Positions 1 to 13,200 of a stretch of 64,000 bases of DNA are shown here, one piece after another. Position numbers and translations under genes: made by a program. The notes under the pieces were generated by a model. The model had not been told where the DNA came from and ran no database searches. It saw nothing but the letters and a program-made list of their open reading frames with translations. Numbering within the stretch: position 1 is the first letter of the stretch; every line of letters begins with the position of its first letter. Source of the DNA: Chrysopilus asiliformis (lineage: Eukaryota; Arthropoda; Insecta; Diptera; Rhagionidae); the NCBI GenBank assembly GCA_964034945.1, contig OZ035960.1, positions 91,167,848-91,231,847 of the forward strand. Reading direction: 5' to 3'.

Positions 1-357
1 CTTGGCTCGACACATTTGGCTTGTCCCTCGTCTTCACTGCCACCGCAGTAATGTGATATTTATTTAAAAATAACAAAACAAAATGTGATATCTATTTAAA
101 GATATATTGAAATTTAAAATAAAAAAACATTTAAAAGATATTGGTTTTGTTTTTTCAAATTTTTATTGGATTTTCTAGCGAGAAAAATGTATCAAGGGCA
201 CAAACCAAGTTTAGCACAGGCGAGAACTACCCAATACTCAAACCAAAATAGTTCCGATTTCAGGCACTGAAGCGTCGCAGTCAATAAGCCAGAGTTGGGC
301 GTCTATTATTATATATATTGTCTATGATCTGTAACTTTACATTTTCAGTCCACTTTG
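1..357. other. No gene recognised at left edge
   Basis: AT-rich sequence with no convincing reading frame. A short motif near 219-232 (caggcgagaactac) recurs in similar form near 12496, so part of it is probably repeat-derived. Nothing else can be supported. Confidence 0.4.
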
Positions 358-782
358 CTATTCACAAACTGTAACTTTGACATTCTGTATCTGTAACTAG
401 CTGTCAAATCATCTGTAAGTTTATGCCGAGAGAAAACTTATCCATGCAAAATTTTATCATCTGTAAATCATCTGTAAGTTTATGCCGAGAGAAAACTTAT
501 CCATGCAAAAGAAAAATGCAAAATTTTAAGAATAAAGGAAATATGTCGGACTTAATATTGTTGTATAATGGATGGGAAGAAGATTCTGAGTAAGTTAAAT
601 AAAAATACTTAGAAAGAAATGTTTATACGATTTGTTATACAGTTCAGAAGAAGCAACTGTCAGGAATCCCTATTATTCAGTTACAGTTTGTGAATACCAA
701 TTTGGAATCTAATGTAAAATTAGTATGAATCATGTGGAACATGTAAAGTTACAGTTGCAGATACATTTACATTCGTGAATAG
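358..782. mobile_element. Short TIR element (MITE-like)
   Basis: The left end (ctattcacaaactgtaac) is an imperfect inverted copy of the right end (agttacagttgcagata...gtgaatag), giving TIRs of about 40 bp around a 340-bp core with no coding capacity. Inside, a block of about 45 bp is directly duplicated at 407-451 and 466-510. No clear target-site duplication is seen, so the superfamily is open. Confidence 0.55.
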
Positions 783-814
783 CCCCATTAATCTCATTAG
801 AGAATTATTCTAAT

Positions 815-1130
815 TAGAGAGCCTGGAATCTAGAGAGTGGACAATGAAATGTGTAGAAATGGCTGCCAAGCTGAAAAACGAGCGTTCAAAAATGTGATTT
901 ATTGTTACAAAAAAATGCCAAAGTATCTAAAATAGGTTAATACAAGTAACAAAGTTATGTCTGAGGTATCGAAAAAAATTGATAAGTCGTAGCTTTTTTA
1001 ATAAATAGAAACAATATTTACAGACTGTTTAAATCTGGTGAAAAAGCTGTTCTAACTGACCTATAGACTGTTCTAATTGTAGTTAATAAACTGTCCTACT
1101 CAGTCTATTAAGTACTGATAGAGTGGACTC
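815..1130 (+). mobile_element. Decayed copy of a hAT-type MITE
   Basis: It starts tagagagcctggaatc and can be followed through shared blocks (ctgaaaaacgagcg, ctgttctaactgacct, agactgttctaattg, aactgtcctactcag) to a second, complete copy at 61566-61915 in the same orientation. The right terminal repeat of this copy is missing or eroded. It lies just upstream of the TMTC4 start codon. Confidence 0.75.
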
Positions 1131-1216
1131 TAACTTCAACGTAAATGAAACACGGCCATTTTTGACAATTTCATTTAATCGTTCACACGCCGCCTTAGTA
1201 TTGTCAGAATTTTAAA

Positions 1217-4200
1217 ATGTCAAACTCGAGTCAAGTGACGAAGAAGGTGAGGATTTTTCAAAACAAACGCATTTTTTTCGAAATATATTAACTTTTTGTT
1301 ACAGGAATTAAAATGAAAAATGCTAGAAACATTTCACAAATAATCGAACTACCAGTTTTAAAAGTAATGCTTCCTCTAACAAGTTTTGTAAAAAAAAAGT
1401 AAAATGGATTAATTTAAATTTCAGTACGTAATTTTATTGCTTCTATGCTTTTTATGCTATTACGACACTTTGAAAGGAGACTTTGTCTTTGACGACCTTG
1501 TGGCTGTGGTAAAGAACAAGGATGTGACCAATCCGACGACTTCGCTGAAAGAGATTTTCAGGCATGACTTTTGGGGCTACAATTTGACGGATCCGCACAG
1601 CCACAAGTCATATCGACCGCTGGCCATTCTGATGTTCAACTATGAATATCAATACTTTGACCTCAAGAGCTACGGAATGAAGTTTGTGAACTTCCTTCTG
1701 CATAGCCTCAACACTTGTCTTCTGTTCAAGTTCTACTCTGGCCTGACTTCCAGAATTAGCACGTTTTTCGTTGCGTCGATTCTATTCGCCGTTCACCCCG
1801 TCCATGTTGAAGCCGTTTGCGGGGTGGTGGGCAGAGCCGAGCTTATGTTTTGCTTGTGTTATCTTTTAAGTTTGTGCCTATTCTCTAGGATTAATTTCGG
1901 TAATGATTAGATTTGGTAATGATTGTTTTAAATAATTTTGCTGCGATTTCAGGGCATGAATCAAACTTTGGCACTTTGCCAACTTTTATGGCAATCGCCG
2001 CGCTATCTGTAGTGGGATTGCTATTCAAGGAAAACGCAATAATGATTTTGGTAGATAAATACTTTTTTTCTATTTGATAATTTTTATGAGATGTAAATTT
2101 TTAAATCGTTTCTATAGCCCGCTTGTGTAGCCTACGATGTTACTGTGAGGACAAATCTTTTCCAACACATCGAGAATCGATTTCGCGTTAAGCGAGTGGT
2201 TTTCTCGCGATGTGGTATTTTAATATCGTTGTCGATTTTCTTGTTGTCGCTTCGATTGTATTTACAGAATTTCGAGAGCCCGAAATTTAAGCCAATGGAC
2301 AATCCAGTCGCTGCCAGTGAGGATTTGGTGACAAAGGTGAGAAAAAAAATCTATACATAAATGTTTAACCTGATTGAATTATTGACTGACTTATCAACGT
2401 CCAGCCGAAATTCCTGAAGCTAAATTCAATACTAGAAATTGAATTTCTCAAAAACTACTTTAACTACAGTCATGAAATTTTGCACACATGTTTGGTCATT
2501 CAATGGGACAATTTTTATTCAATTTTGATAAAATTCTTTTACCGGAAGGGGCCAAATGGCGGCTTTTTTAAAAGGGAATTTTCAAGAAAATACAGCTTTT
2601 TGCGATTTTCTCGGAAACTAACGGTTTTTTTCGTGGGGTGTTATATGAAGAAAATAAAATTTCTTACATCTTCGTTTTTTTATTGCAAGTCTTTATTTTT
2701 ATTCATTCTCAAGTTTTTTGCTTGGCGGGCCTGATTAGCAGGTATTGGAGTATTTTTTTTGTAGTTTCAGCCAGAGCTTAGAGTAAGACCCTTTAATTCC
2801 GAAGCAAAGCTCAAGATGGTCGGAAGCATAAAAGGTGATGTCAGTGAACTTCTGCGGGTTATAGTCCGGGGGAACACATCGGATGGTAGATCGTTCCAAA
2901 ATCTTGTTCTTCGCGGAATAAAGGAACCCTTAAACTTTGCTGTACGAAAACGGGGAAGCTCAAGGAAGAAGTTGTGCGCGTGTGCAGCTGCACGAAATGG
3001 TCTAGGGAAAATATGCCGTGGAGAATAAATTGGGAAATTAGACAAAAGAAAAAAAAAATCAATTTAGTTTAAAATTAAATGTTGGGAGAATACCGAAAAT
3101 TTCAGATAATTCGGATAACGGAATCGAAAAACATTGTGCTTTAAAAGCCGTTTTAGTACCCGGCGACCCGGTTAGTCACAAGACAGTTGAAGCAAAAACA
3201 TGAGAATTTTAGCTTCAACCCCTGAGATTTTTACATGAATTAGAAAAGAGTTCAAAGGTTTTTTTTACTTTTCATTTCAGGTTTTATCACAAAATTATTT
3301 ATACGTTTTGAATGCGTGGATCATGCTTTGCCCCGAATGGTTGAGTTTTGATTGGGCGCTCGGATGTATTCGTCTAGTCGAGTCTTTAATGGATTATAGA
3401 GTTTTTGCTATTATAGCATTTAATTTATTCCTTTATATCCTGATATTCAGGTGCTCTAGGTAAATATACAATTTTTAGTTTGCCTTATAAAATTTTGGTG
3501 TTTAAAAAGAATTTTTTTCTAAAGTTTCTTAGATGACATTGAAAAAATAGAAAAACTGAAGAAATATTGAAGATTTTTTGTTATTTTTTATCTTGAAATG
3601 TTTGGAAAAAATTTTTGATGCATTAATTAATTGAATTTTTGTAATTACTAAAAATATTTAAATTTTTCATTGCCAGATTAATTTTATTGTCGATAGCATT
3701 AATAGTCGTACCATTCCTACCAGCTAGTGGTATAATTAAGGTTGGATTTGTGATTGCCGAGAGAATTTTATACGTTCCATCCATCGGATTCTGTCTGCTC
3801 GTTGCGATTGGATTTTCCGTTTTAATCGAACGATATTATAAATTTAAGTTTGTAAGTTGTTTCTTTTTTTTTAATCAAAATTCAGGCACATTAAAATAAA
3901 TTTTTATTTTCAGATTTTATTCATTTTGCTATTCGTCTTAATTGTCGTTTTTATACTTCGGACGAGGGAAAGAGCGAACCAGTGGACAACTGAGGAGAAA
4001 TTATTCTCATCGGCCTTGTACATTTGCCCTGATAACGCAAAGGTTTTCATTAGTGAATAAAATTAAAAAATGTTTAGTTTGTTTAATGAAAGTAATTTAT
4101 GGTAATTTTTAGGTGCATTATAACATCGCTAAATTAGCCGCGGATAAAAAAGAATTTAAAGTAGCATTTAAACATTACCATGAGGCAATAAGGTAAATTT

Positions 4201-7200
4201 TGTTTTGCAAGTTATCATAGTATTAAGAATAATCATAGATTATTGTTTCTGAACATTTTTATTAACAAATTAAAAATTAAATGGATTTTTCTTACGATTT
4301 TTTAATCTAATTTTTTAAGGAGTGATCATTATGTCTCTATTTTTGTGATATTGAAAAGTAGGATTGGTTTTTTCTAAAATACGTAGTTTAAAAAAAAAAT
4401 CCTGGGCACCAATCATGTATTCCGACGCGTCTCTGTCTTTCGACTTCGACGCAGCTTTTAACTCTTGACTTCGCCATATCAGCAGCTTCAAATTTCCTGG
4501 AGTGACAGTCAGAATCACGTTTCGATTCATAGTGACGATTCCACGAAATTTCAAGCTGCAGATATGGCGAAGTCAAGAGTTAAAAACTGCGTCGAAGTCG
4601 AAAGACAGAGATGCGTCGGAATACATGTGGTGCCCTGATTATAGAACTCTTGCGGGCACATTTTTTTTTAAATTGAACAATTTTAAAAATGAAAACCCTA
4701 CTACGATAAAAAAAAGTAACAGAAAATTAGAAAACAAGTACGTTAAGACCCGTTTCCATTACTGTCCACTGGCCGGCAAGTAGATGAAAAACCAGGGGTC
4801 TATTCCACGAAAGTACAATTCTACAATTTACAAATTGTTAAATTGTATATTCACAATTGCAAATCCAAAAAAAAAACCGTTCCAGGAACTCACACATTTG
4901 TAAATATTTTTTCTTTACATTTTCACAATTTCGATTTATACAATTGTATCAATTTTTTGTATCAACGAAATTTTCAAACACAGAAGTTATGTTGAAATTT
5001 ATTCTAAAGCCTAGTACGCAGTTCGAGTAAAATGAAATTTCCTATACAAATTTAACACTGAGCTTAAAGGCCATAGCCGAATAAGGTACTGAAAAGTGCC
5101 CTGGGACCGATTGATCTGAAATTTTTACCAGACGTTGGTATTGATGCAAGTACCGTTTCACGAAATTTTTAACCCTGCAAACCCCTTATAACGGCCGGAA
5201 GGGGCGGGAGAAGCAAAATCTTAAAAGTTAATTTTCTTGAGAACCGCTTGTCCGATTTTTTTGAAAAAAATATATGTTGTAGTGACGCATCCGACAATGT
5301 TGTGAAAAAAGTATAAAATCATTTTGACAAATTTAAATAGAAAAAAAAAATTTCTTAAAAATTCAAAATTTTTTTTCTCAGAATTTGGGCCGAACACGTC
5401 CTTCATATTTTCACAAAATAATCTTTGTTTAGCCTACTAAAATATATATTTTTCTCAAAAAAATCGAAGTAGCAGAACATAGTTAAATATTTGATTTTAA
5501 TATATCAGCACCAGTATCCTACATATATCCATATATTGATATACAGAATATAAACTGTTATTTTTTTTTTCAGATTAATTGCAATACTATGAAAAGTTAA
5601 TGGACTCTAATTAACAATTTTTTTTTGTTAAAATACTTTTTCCATATCACATACAAAATAGAGGAAAACATCGAAAGTGTCATACTTGTGGGGGTTATTT
5701 AAAAAGACGATAAAATGCGATAAAAAAAAGTATTAACGAATTTTAACAATTTATTATTACATGCACAACTAATTTTTTTTATGTCCCCCTCAATTATGCC
5801 TCCTTTTTCACGATTTCCCACAGTTAACCACTTCATTCACTGCATTTTTTGGATTAATTGGCACGAAAAAATGATGTGTTTTTGTCGTCTAAAATGCTTT
5901 ATTTGACTTTATTAAATACAAATCCTTTCAATTTTAAGGACGAAAAATTAAAAAATAATATAAATATTATTGTCTGTATATCTAACGATGGTATCTATAC
6001 TGTTTTTCGAAGTATTATACTGTTTTTCAGACTCCATAACTGCATACTGCTTTTTTCCCAAAAATACGTTCGGACAAAAAACAGTATATTTCACCTAAAA
6101 ATTTAAAAAAGCGGTAAATCGATTTGAAAAAAAAAAACAGTATTTTTTTTCAAATAAAACATTTTAGACGACAAAAACACATCATTTTTTCGTGCCAATT
6201 AATCCAAAAAATGCAGTGAATGAGTGGTTAACTGTGGGAAATCGTGAAAAAGGAGGCATAATTGTGGGGGACATAAAAAAAATTAGTTGTGCATGTAATA
6301 ATAAATTGTTAAAATTCGTTAATACTTTTTTTTTATCGCATTTTATCGTCTTTTTAAATAACCCCCACAAGTATGACACTTTCGATGTTTTCCTCTATTT
6401 TGTATGTGATATGAAAAAAGTATTTTAACAAAAAAAAATTGTTAATTAGAGTCCATTAACTTTTCATAGTATTGCAATTAATCTGAAAAAAAAAATAACA
6501 GTTTATATTCTGTATATCAATATATGGATATATGCAGGATACTGGTGCTGATATATTAAAATCAAATATTTAACTATGTTCTGCTACTTCGATTTTTTTG
6601 AGAAAAATATATATTTTAGTAGGCTAAACAAAGATTATTTTGTGAAAATATGGAGGACGTGTTCGGCCCAAATTCTGAGAAAAAAAATTTTTAATTTGCA
6701 AGAAATTTTTTTTTTCTATTTAAAATTGTCAAAATGATTTTATACTTTTTTCACAACATTGTCGGATGCGTCACTACAACATATATTTTTTTCAAAAAAA
6801 TCGGACAAGCGGTTCTCAAGAAAATTAACTTTTAAGATTTTGCTTCCCCCGCCCCTTCCGGCCGTTATAAGGGGTTTGCAGGGTTAAAAATTTCGTGAAA
6901 CGGTACTTGCATCAATACCAACGTCTGGTAAAAATTTCAGATCAATCGGTCCCAGGGCACTTTTCAGTACCTTATTCGGCTATGGCCTTTAACCTCAGAA
7001 ATTTTACCAAGCGGTACGCAGTTCGCTGGTAAAATGATGTGAAAAACTCATGTTGCAATGTTGCCTACACTAGATGGCGTAGAAAGTCTCCACTTGATTT
7101 TACCAGCATTTTAACTGTTCGGTACATTAAATTCGAGGTAAAAATTTGACAGATGAAAATAATAGAGGTTCTGTTTTCAGTTTTCTTAACGAGTGTGGTT

Positions 7201-10200
7201 TTTTAATTTAAAAAAATGGAAGAATATTTGATTTCTCCACAAACAGTTTTTACTTCGGTTTTAATGTGCCAATTTGGAGACCGCGTTAAAATTTCATTTT
7301 ACTCGAACTGCGTACTAGGCTTAAGACGATAAATCCTTCTGCGACGAGTTGCTAATTGCATATTAGCTTCATTTTCATTACTACTGCTACTCTACGTATC
7401 CATTTTTATACACTTGTGATCACTTTTAGAGGCGTTTGGACACTGCTAAATATTTCTTACAATTGTAGTTAGATTCCTACAAAAAATGTCTTTGTGGAAC
7501 GGAATTGGACTACAAGCGGTGTTTTTGCTCTCAATTTTCCAAAAAAAACACTTGTAATTGTAAGCTTGCCGAAATGTGTTGAGGAACAGAAAATAAAGAC
7601 TTGTGAAAACATTTCGGATTGTAAAATTACTCCGAATATGTATTTGTGATTAATAAATTGTGTTTTAAGAAATGAAAATGTATTTGCAAGTTCTACAATT
7701 TGTGAAAAATAGCTACAAATACAAGTCTTGTACTTTTGTGGAATAGGCCCCAGTAGGACAATCATCTACATGTATTCGGCACTTGTCAGACAGGCAATCA
7801 CTTTAAAAACTAACTCGAAAAATCCCTTTATCCAGTATAAAGTGACAGTCGGAAAAAAATTGTTTAACAGAAACTGTCAAACTCACACACAGTAGACCAG
7901 ACGTCGGCAAGAGAAAATTAAAACGGGACAAACATATACCAACAAGCCAAAATAGACTTCAGAAAATCGAGTACACTGTGAGAAAATGTCTTTTATAAAG
8001 TCCCGTCGCTGAAACATTTATTGTGCTGTGCGATTTTTAAACAGACTACAAACGAAGCTTTTTTTATTGCTTTCGAATTACATGAATTAGTTTTCTGCTC
8101 TGGTATAGCATAACATTGATCAAAATCAAAATCGCTTTTGTGCTTGGTTACATAATGCCTTTGCATTGCATATTTTTTGATGTGGGAAAGCTTAAGAAAA
8201 CAAACCAAGCATTGTCCAGGGATTTCTACAAAAAAAAAAAATCCTCCCATTGATCTTTGAAGTTTCTATTATTATAGAAACGCTTCATATTTATTTCAGT
8301 GTATATGCGGAAATAACAAATACAACCTACTTAGTGGAGTGCCTGATGGCGAATGACATGAAAACAGCTCAGAGCGACCGATGGCTGTGATGTGTTTTCG
8401 CTCATCGCTGTGAAAGTAGAGAGCAAGGATGTTAACTTTAAAGTAATTACCTTGTTTTAGAGTAATTTGAGTCCTTTTAAAGACATACAGTACTTTAATC
8501 GAAATCTACAGTATTTTTCCTCCCGTCACGGAAAACTGCAGACTTTGAAATCCTTGTACGGAAACAAAATAATATTTCTAGATTTTCAATTTTGTTGCCC
8601 AGTTTCTAGTCCATTATCATAAATCTAAGGCGCAGCAGCATCAGTTCACTCAAGGAAGGGTATCTTATTTAGATAGCATACGGCGTAATGTTGCTGACAT
8701 GAAAATCCATCTAATTTATTCTAGAGTTGATACTTTTTATAAAACCTAATTACAGAATTTTATGAATTCTGATTACATTAGAAGTACTAATGTAGAAGAA
8801 CTTGATTTTAATGATAAGCAATATTATCTTCTTTTAAAGGAAACTTATTTAGGTGGCAAAATACAAGCCTTTTTACATCAAAATGAAACTTTAAAGGAGC
8901 CTCCACACGTTCAATGTTACTTGACAATTATTATTGATGAAAATTTTCGTCAAGTAACATTGATGGAAATTGCCTGCAAACGTAACATTGAAAAGCATCC
9001 AAACGATCAATGTTATTTGAAACATGAGTCATTCAAGTAAAATTGTCAAGTAACATTGAACGTGTGGAGGCGCCTTAAAAGAATTCCAGATTTGTGAAAT
9101 TAAAACAAATTGCGTTAATTTTTATTTAGAAGCAGCTCGACAAACGCTAAGGAAATTTCCTTTTAAAGAACTAGATTTTTTTGCCAGAATGTATTGACAA
9201 TCATTAAACCCAGAATGTATTGACAATCATAAAACTATAATGCCATTGGTTTTAAAATTTCCTATTCTAATTGATGAAGACGATAATGCAATTGATATTG
9301 AATATAGAACAGTTAAAAACCTAAAAGTTAATCGAAATTTGAGCATATGTGACTTTTGGTATAATGACCCCAAACTCTGTAAGGGAGATGGCTCAAAAGA
9401 ATTTCTGTTAATGTTTAAACTTACAAAATACATATTTTGCTTGCCACATTCTTCCGCGACAGTGGAACGCATATCCTCTCAAATCAACATCAATAAAACA
9501 AAAATAAGAAATCGTTTTAAAATCGATTTTGCATTCAAAACGGCTTTTTAATACAAACTATCCTTGCTATAATTTTGATCCAAATAAGACGCACTTTGAA
9601 AATTTCCAGAAAAATATGTATGATTTTAAAAAAAATGAAACACAGCAGTCAAATTAAAAATTTAAAATAGAAGGGATATAAAATGAGACTGATATAGAGA
9701 ATTAAATGTTTTATGTTACGTTTTGATAATATGTTATTGTTTTTTTTCGTTTAATAAATGCTTTTTGTTCAATCACGATGTTTTTTAAAGAAAAAAAAAT
9801 GTCCTTAAAACACAGTATTTTCAGCATCAGTCTACAGTAATTTAGTTAAAAACAAGGACAAATTTAAAGTATTCGTCTCTTGAAGAGTTAACATCCCTGG
9901 TAGAGAGTTACAAGTACTGTGTAAGCATGATACTAAATTTGGCCCAGTTGTAATTGTATTTGGCCCAGTTGCAATTGTATTATTTCGGTTCTCTCAAACT
10001 GGGCCAAATGGGCCAAAAACGCCACACTTTGTCCATGTCTGCACTAGTTGATGAAATTGTATTTTTTTTCACTGTCTGAGCAACTAAACCGACATCCAAC
10101 TTCGCAGCAAGTAAGCGCACACATATCTCCGACCAATACAAACCGCGTGTACCGACGAGCTACTTACCGGGTAATTTAGCACATTTTATTAGGACGAAGT

Positions 10201-13200
10201 TTCAAAATAAAGTCCCTCCCCTTCCTAAAAAAGGAAATTACACAAGAAAATCTTGCATGAGAACGAGAACATCGATTCACGTTCTATGAAAACCGAAATG
10301 ATAAAATTTTCCCGCGAAAAGTGAAATAATTCAGTGAAAAAAGTGAAAAATTGTCAAAACATTTTCATTTCATTTAACTTTTTTCATGAAAACTTTTATC
10401 ATCGAGGTAAAATTTCAAAATGTCAAAAGGTAAAAGAGCGAATGAGAAACAGTTGACAGCTGGAAACTTCCTTTCATCGACGACGCCAGCAAATTTTTCT
10501 ACGATACCAAACAGAATCGTAAGGCTGGAACACGAATCCACCTCCAGATGACTAAAAAGATTGTAATATCTTCGACAATACAAAAAATTGTTTTTTTGTT
10601 GGCCAGTGTAATCGATATTACACCCAATGATACCCAAAATCGAATTTCGCATATCTACATGACTTATTAGCCGCGCAATAGCGTCACAATATTAGCTGTT
10701 TTGTATTGTTAATACTATTAAGATACATGATTATATAATTCTGAATTAAAAGGTGGCTAAAAAAATCATACAGAAACGGACGGAAAATGTTCATACAAAA
10801 TCTCATTAAAGTAGGTACCACATCTATCAGTTTTCCATCAGTCGCAATTGCGTCAGTTTTCTGTCGTTTTTTACATCTAGTTAGCGTTCAAATCTATCAA
10901 TTGCGACCAGTGTTCAAAACTTTATTTTGTTATATCGTTCTTTTCGCTCTTAAAAGTTTCGCTCCCAACGTCAAGAACGTTTGCTGCGGTTTCCGACTCC
11001 CGTTCTCAAGAACGAAAATGATTTGCAAGCGAAATCGTTCTTTACAGAGAGAATTTTCAGCTCGGCGGTACTGTTCGTAGGAGTCGGAACGATCGATGCA
11101 CATTTTTCGTTCTTTCTCCCAGGCTGGGAACGAAATTGTTTCAATTTGAGTTTTTGCTCCTTGTTCAAAGCGGTTCGTGGATCTCAGATAAAAATGAATT
11201 AAATCCTCGAGCGATGGCTGTTGGATATGATGTACACACACATATGTAAGTATATATTTTATTAGTGAGCGAACGGTATTTCGCTCCCAGCATTAAAGTT
11301 TTGCTCTCAAAGATCGGAAAAACAAAATGCAAATGTAAAGATCTAACCCCACGGTTAGACGTGCGACTAGAAGTCGCATGCGATTATCCCTCCTACAACG
11401 TTTTTCAATTTGACAGGTGTTGCGATTTGCTCTGCTGTCTTGCGACATTGTATGTGACTTCAGTTGAAAAATGTCAAACGCAAGAAAACAAAGAAAGTTA
11501 TTTTGTTTATGAAACTCTTTTCTGAAAACCAAAACAACGAAGGCTCATAAATATCTTCTGTCGATGCTCCAGACTTCCGACTCGCGTCGATTTTCTTTTT
11601 TTCGTGAACATACGTCGTTCGTAAATTTCTCAACTTTTTCTTCACTTCCTCGCTTGTGAGTTTCAATTCCGCGCCGATTTGTTCATATGCCTGCCTCTTG
11701 AGATTGTTTCTACGATACAATTTAGAGGCAGTCTTCCAGAGGCATTCTCGTTCCCGGCACAAATTCATTAATTTCAAAATTTCACTTCTACTCAACTTAT
11801 TTTCTGCCATTGTGAAATCAGACATAACCTTAAATGTCAAATCATTTGCAGTTCCAGTCGCAGCTCAGATTGTATGAGGTTTTTACATACGACTTGAGTT
11901 GCGATTTTCCCCGCTTGCATGCAAGTGGCGTTTACACGAGCGATTTCCCTGAGATGAGATACGGCATGCGACTTCTAGTCGCACGTCTAACCGTGGGGTA
12001 AGAGCAAGAACGTAAAAACTATAATTTCGTTCTCGTTCTTGGGAGCGTTTTACTGAAATGCCGAATTTCGTTCTCTAGAGAGTGATTTTTTTTTCCATTG
12101 ATTTCAATCCCTCCTTGAGAGCAGAACGAAAGACTACAAATGGGAGCGTTTTGAACACTGATTGCGACTGTTAGTTTTTTCTGAGAAGTTTCTATTCATT
12201 TTGATTGCAGAGTTCAAAAAGTCCGGGTGAATAATAAAGAGAGAGGATGTTTATTCAAAGAAATGAAATTTGGTTTTGTCCTGAGCCGATCCGACTGACG
12301 CGAACGTTCACACCAATCAGTTGGGTATCAGCTTGTTAGAAAAACTGATCTGCCCACGATTTTTTTGTGGTTGACCATCAGTCATTTGATTTTACGTTCA
12401 CCCCAATCAGTTTTCTCAAAAAATGATGGAAAACTGATTGGTGTGGTCCCTACTTAAGAGTGAGAAGAACGGAACTAGGAGAATAATTGAATACAGGCGA
12501 GAACTATCTAAAAATTCAGCTCAACTTTTTTCAGTTAAATTCAGTTTAAGAAATCAACAACACACTATCGAAAAACCACAAATTTTCAAAAAGTTGTCCG
12601 TTTAATTTTTCACAAGTCTAAATTATTCGGTATATGAGTTTAATTTTTGATTTTTTCGATGGAAAAGTCTTCTTTTCGGTTAATTGAGTGTGATTAAAAG
12701 TCGTTTGCACCAACCAAACTTAGCACCTTAAGCATAACTTAATTATTTAAGAAACAGAATTTATATGGTTAAAGTAGGCTAAGCAAAACTTATTTTTTTT
12801 AAGAATAGTACGCCAAAACGTCCTAGAATTAGCATCCAATTAGACCGTTTCATACACACCTTTAACTTCAATTAAACTATTAAATTTTTCTAGGGTTTAC
12901 CCAGATTATGAATCGGCACTAATGAACCTTGGAAATCTTTATCGTGAAATTGGGGATCTTCAAACGGCTGAAAAATATTTGAAAGCGTCTATTGATGTGG
13001 TGTAAGATTTTTGAAATATTTAAAAAAAATATGTCAGATTCATATTTTAAAAAAACTCTTTAGGGAGGATTTTCCAGCCGCCTGGATGAATTTAGGCATC
13101 GTTCAATCATCACAGCAAAGATTTGAAGAGGCCGAGGAAAGTTACCATAAAGCGCTATCCCTCAAGCGGAAATACCCAACATGCCTCTATAATTTAGGAA

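Larger units (their letters stand above)
4793..7753. mobile_element. Outermost element of nest 1
   Basis: The left end (aggggtctattccacgaaag) and right end (cttttgtggaataggcccc) are inverted copies, and further inside caattctacaatttac pairs loosely with a matching right-hand block. I found no target-site duplication, so the superfamily is unknown. It encloses the elements at 5008-7321 and 5068-6988. Its own sequence (about 4793-5007 and 7322-7753) is non-coding. Confidence 0.65.
8424..9899 (+). mobile_element. hAT element with perfect 8-bp TSD
   Basis: The left end caaggatgttaact and the inverted right end agttaacatccctg are flanked by the exact 8-bp duplication gtagagag (8416-8423 and 9900-9907), the hAT signature. 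At 1476 bp including a nested MITE it is an internally deleted, non-autonomous copy that retains part of a transposase gene. Confidence 0.9.
10908..12160. mobile_element. Middle layer of nest 2: hAT-type element
   Basis: Ends cagtgttcaaaac and gttttgaacactg are exact inverted copies, flanked by the exact 8-bp duplication attgcgac (10900-10907 and 12161-12168). The interior outside the inner element is rich in gaacg/cgttc phrases and non-coding. Confidence 0.87.
10810..12454. mobile_element. Outer layer of nest 2: Harbinger-type MITE
   Basis: TIRs agtaggtaccacatctatca and the inverted right end (ending tggtccctact) are flanked by TAA on both sides (10807-10809 and 12455-12457). Without the inner insertions it is about 390 bp and non-coding. 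A related sequence (gactgacgcgaacgttcaca) occurs at 21488-21655, so the family is dispersed. Confidence 0.85.

Noticed and set aside
2816..3028. 70-codon plus-strand frame in TMTC4 intron 4
   Set aside because: The opposite strand gives the LINE C-terminal motif; the plus frame has none.
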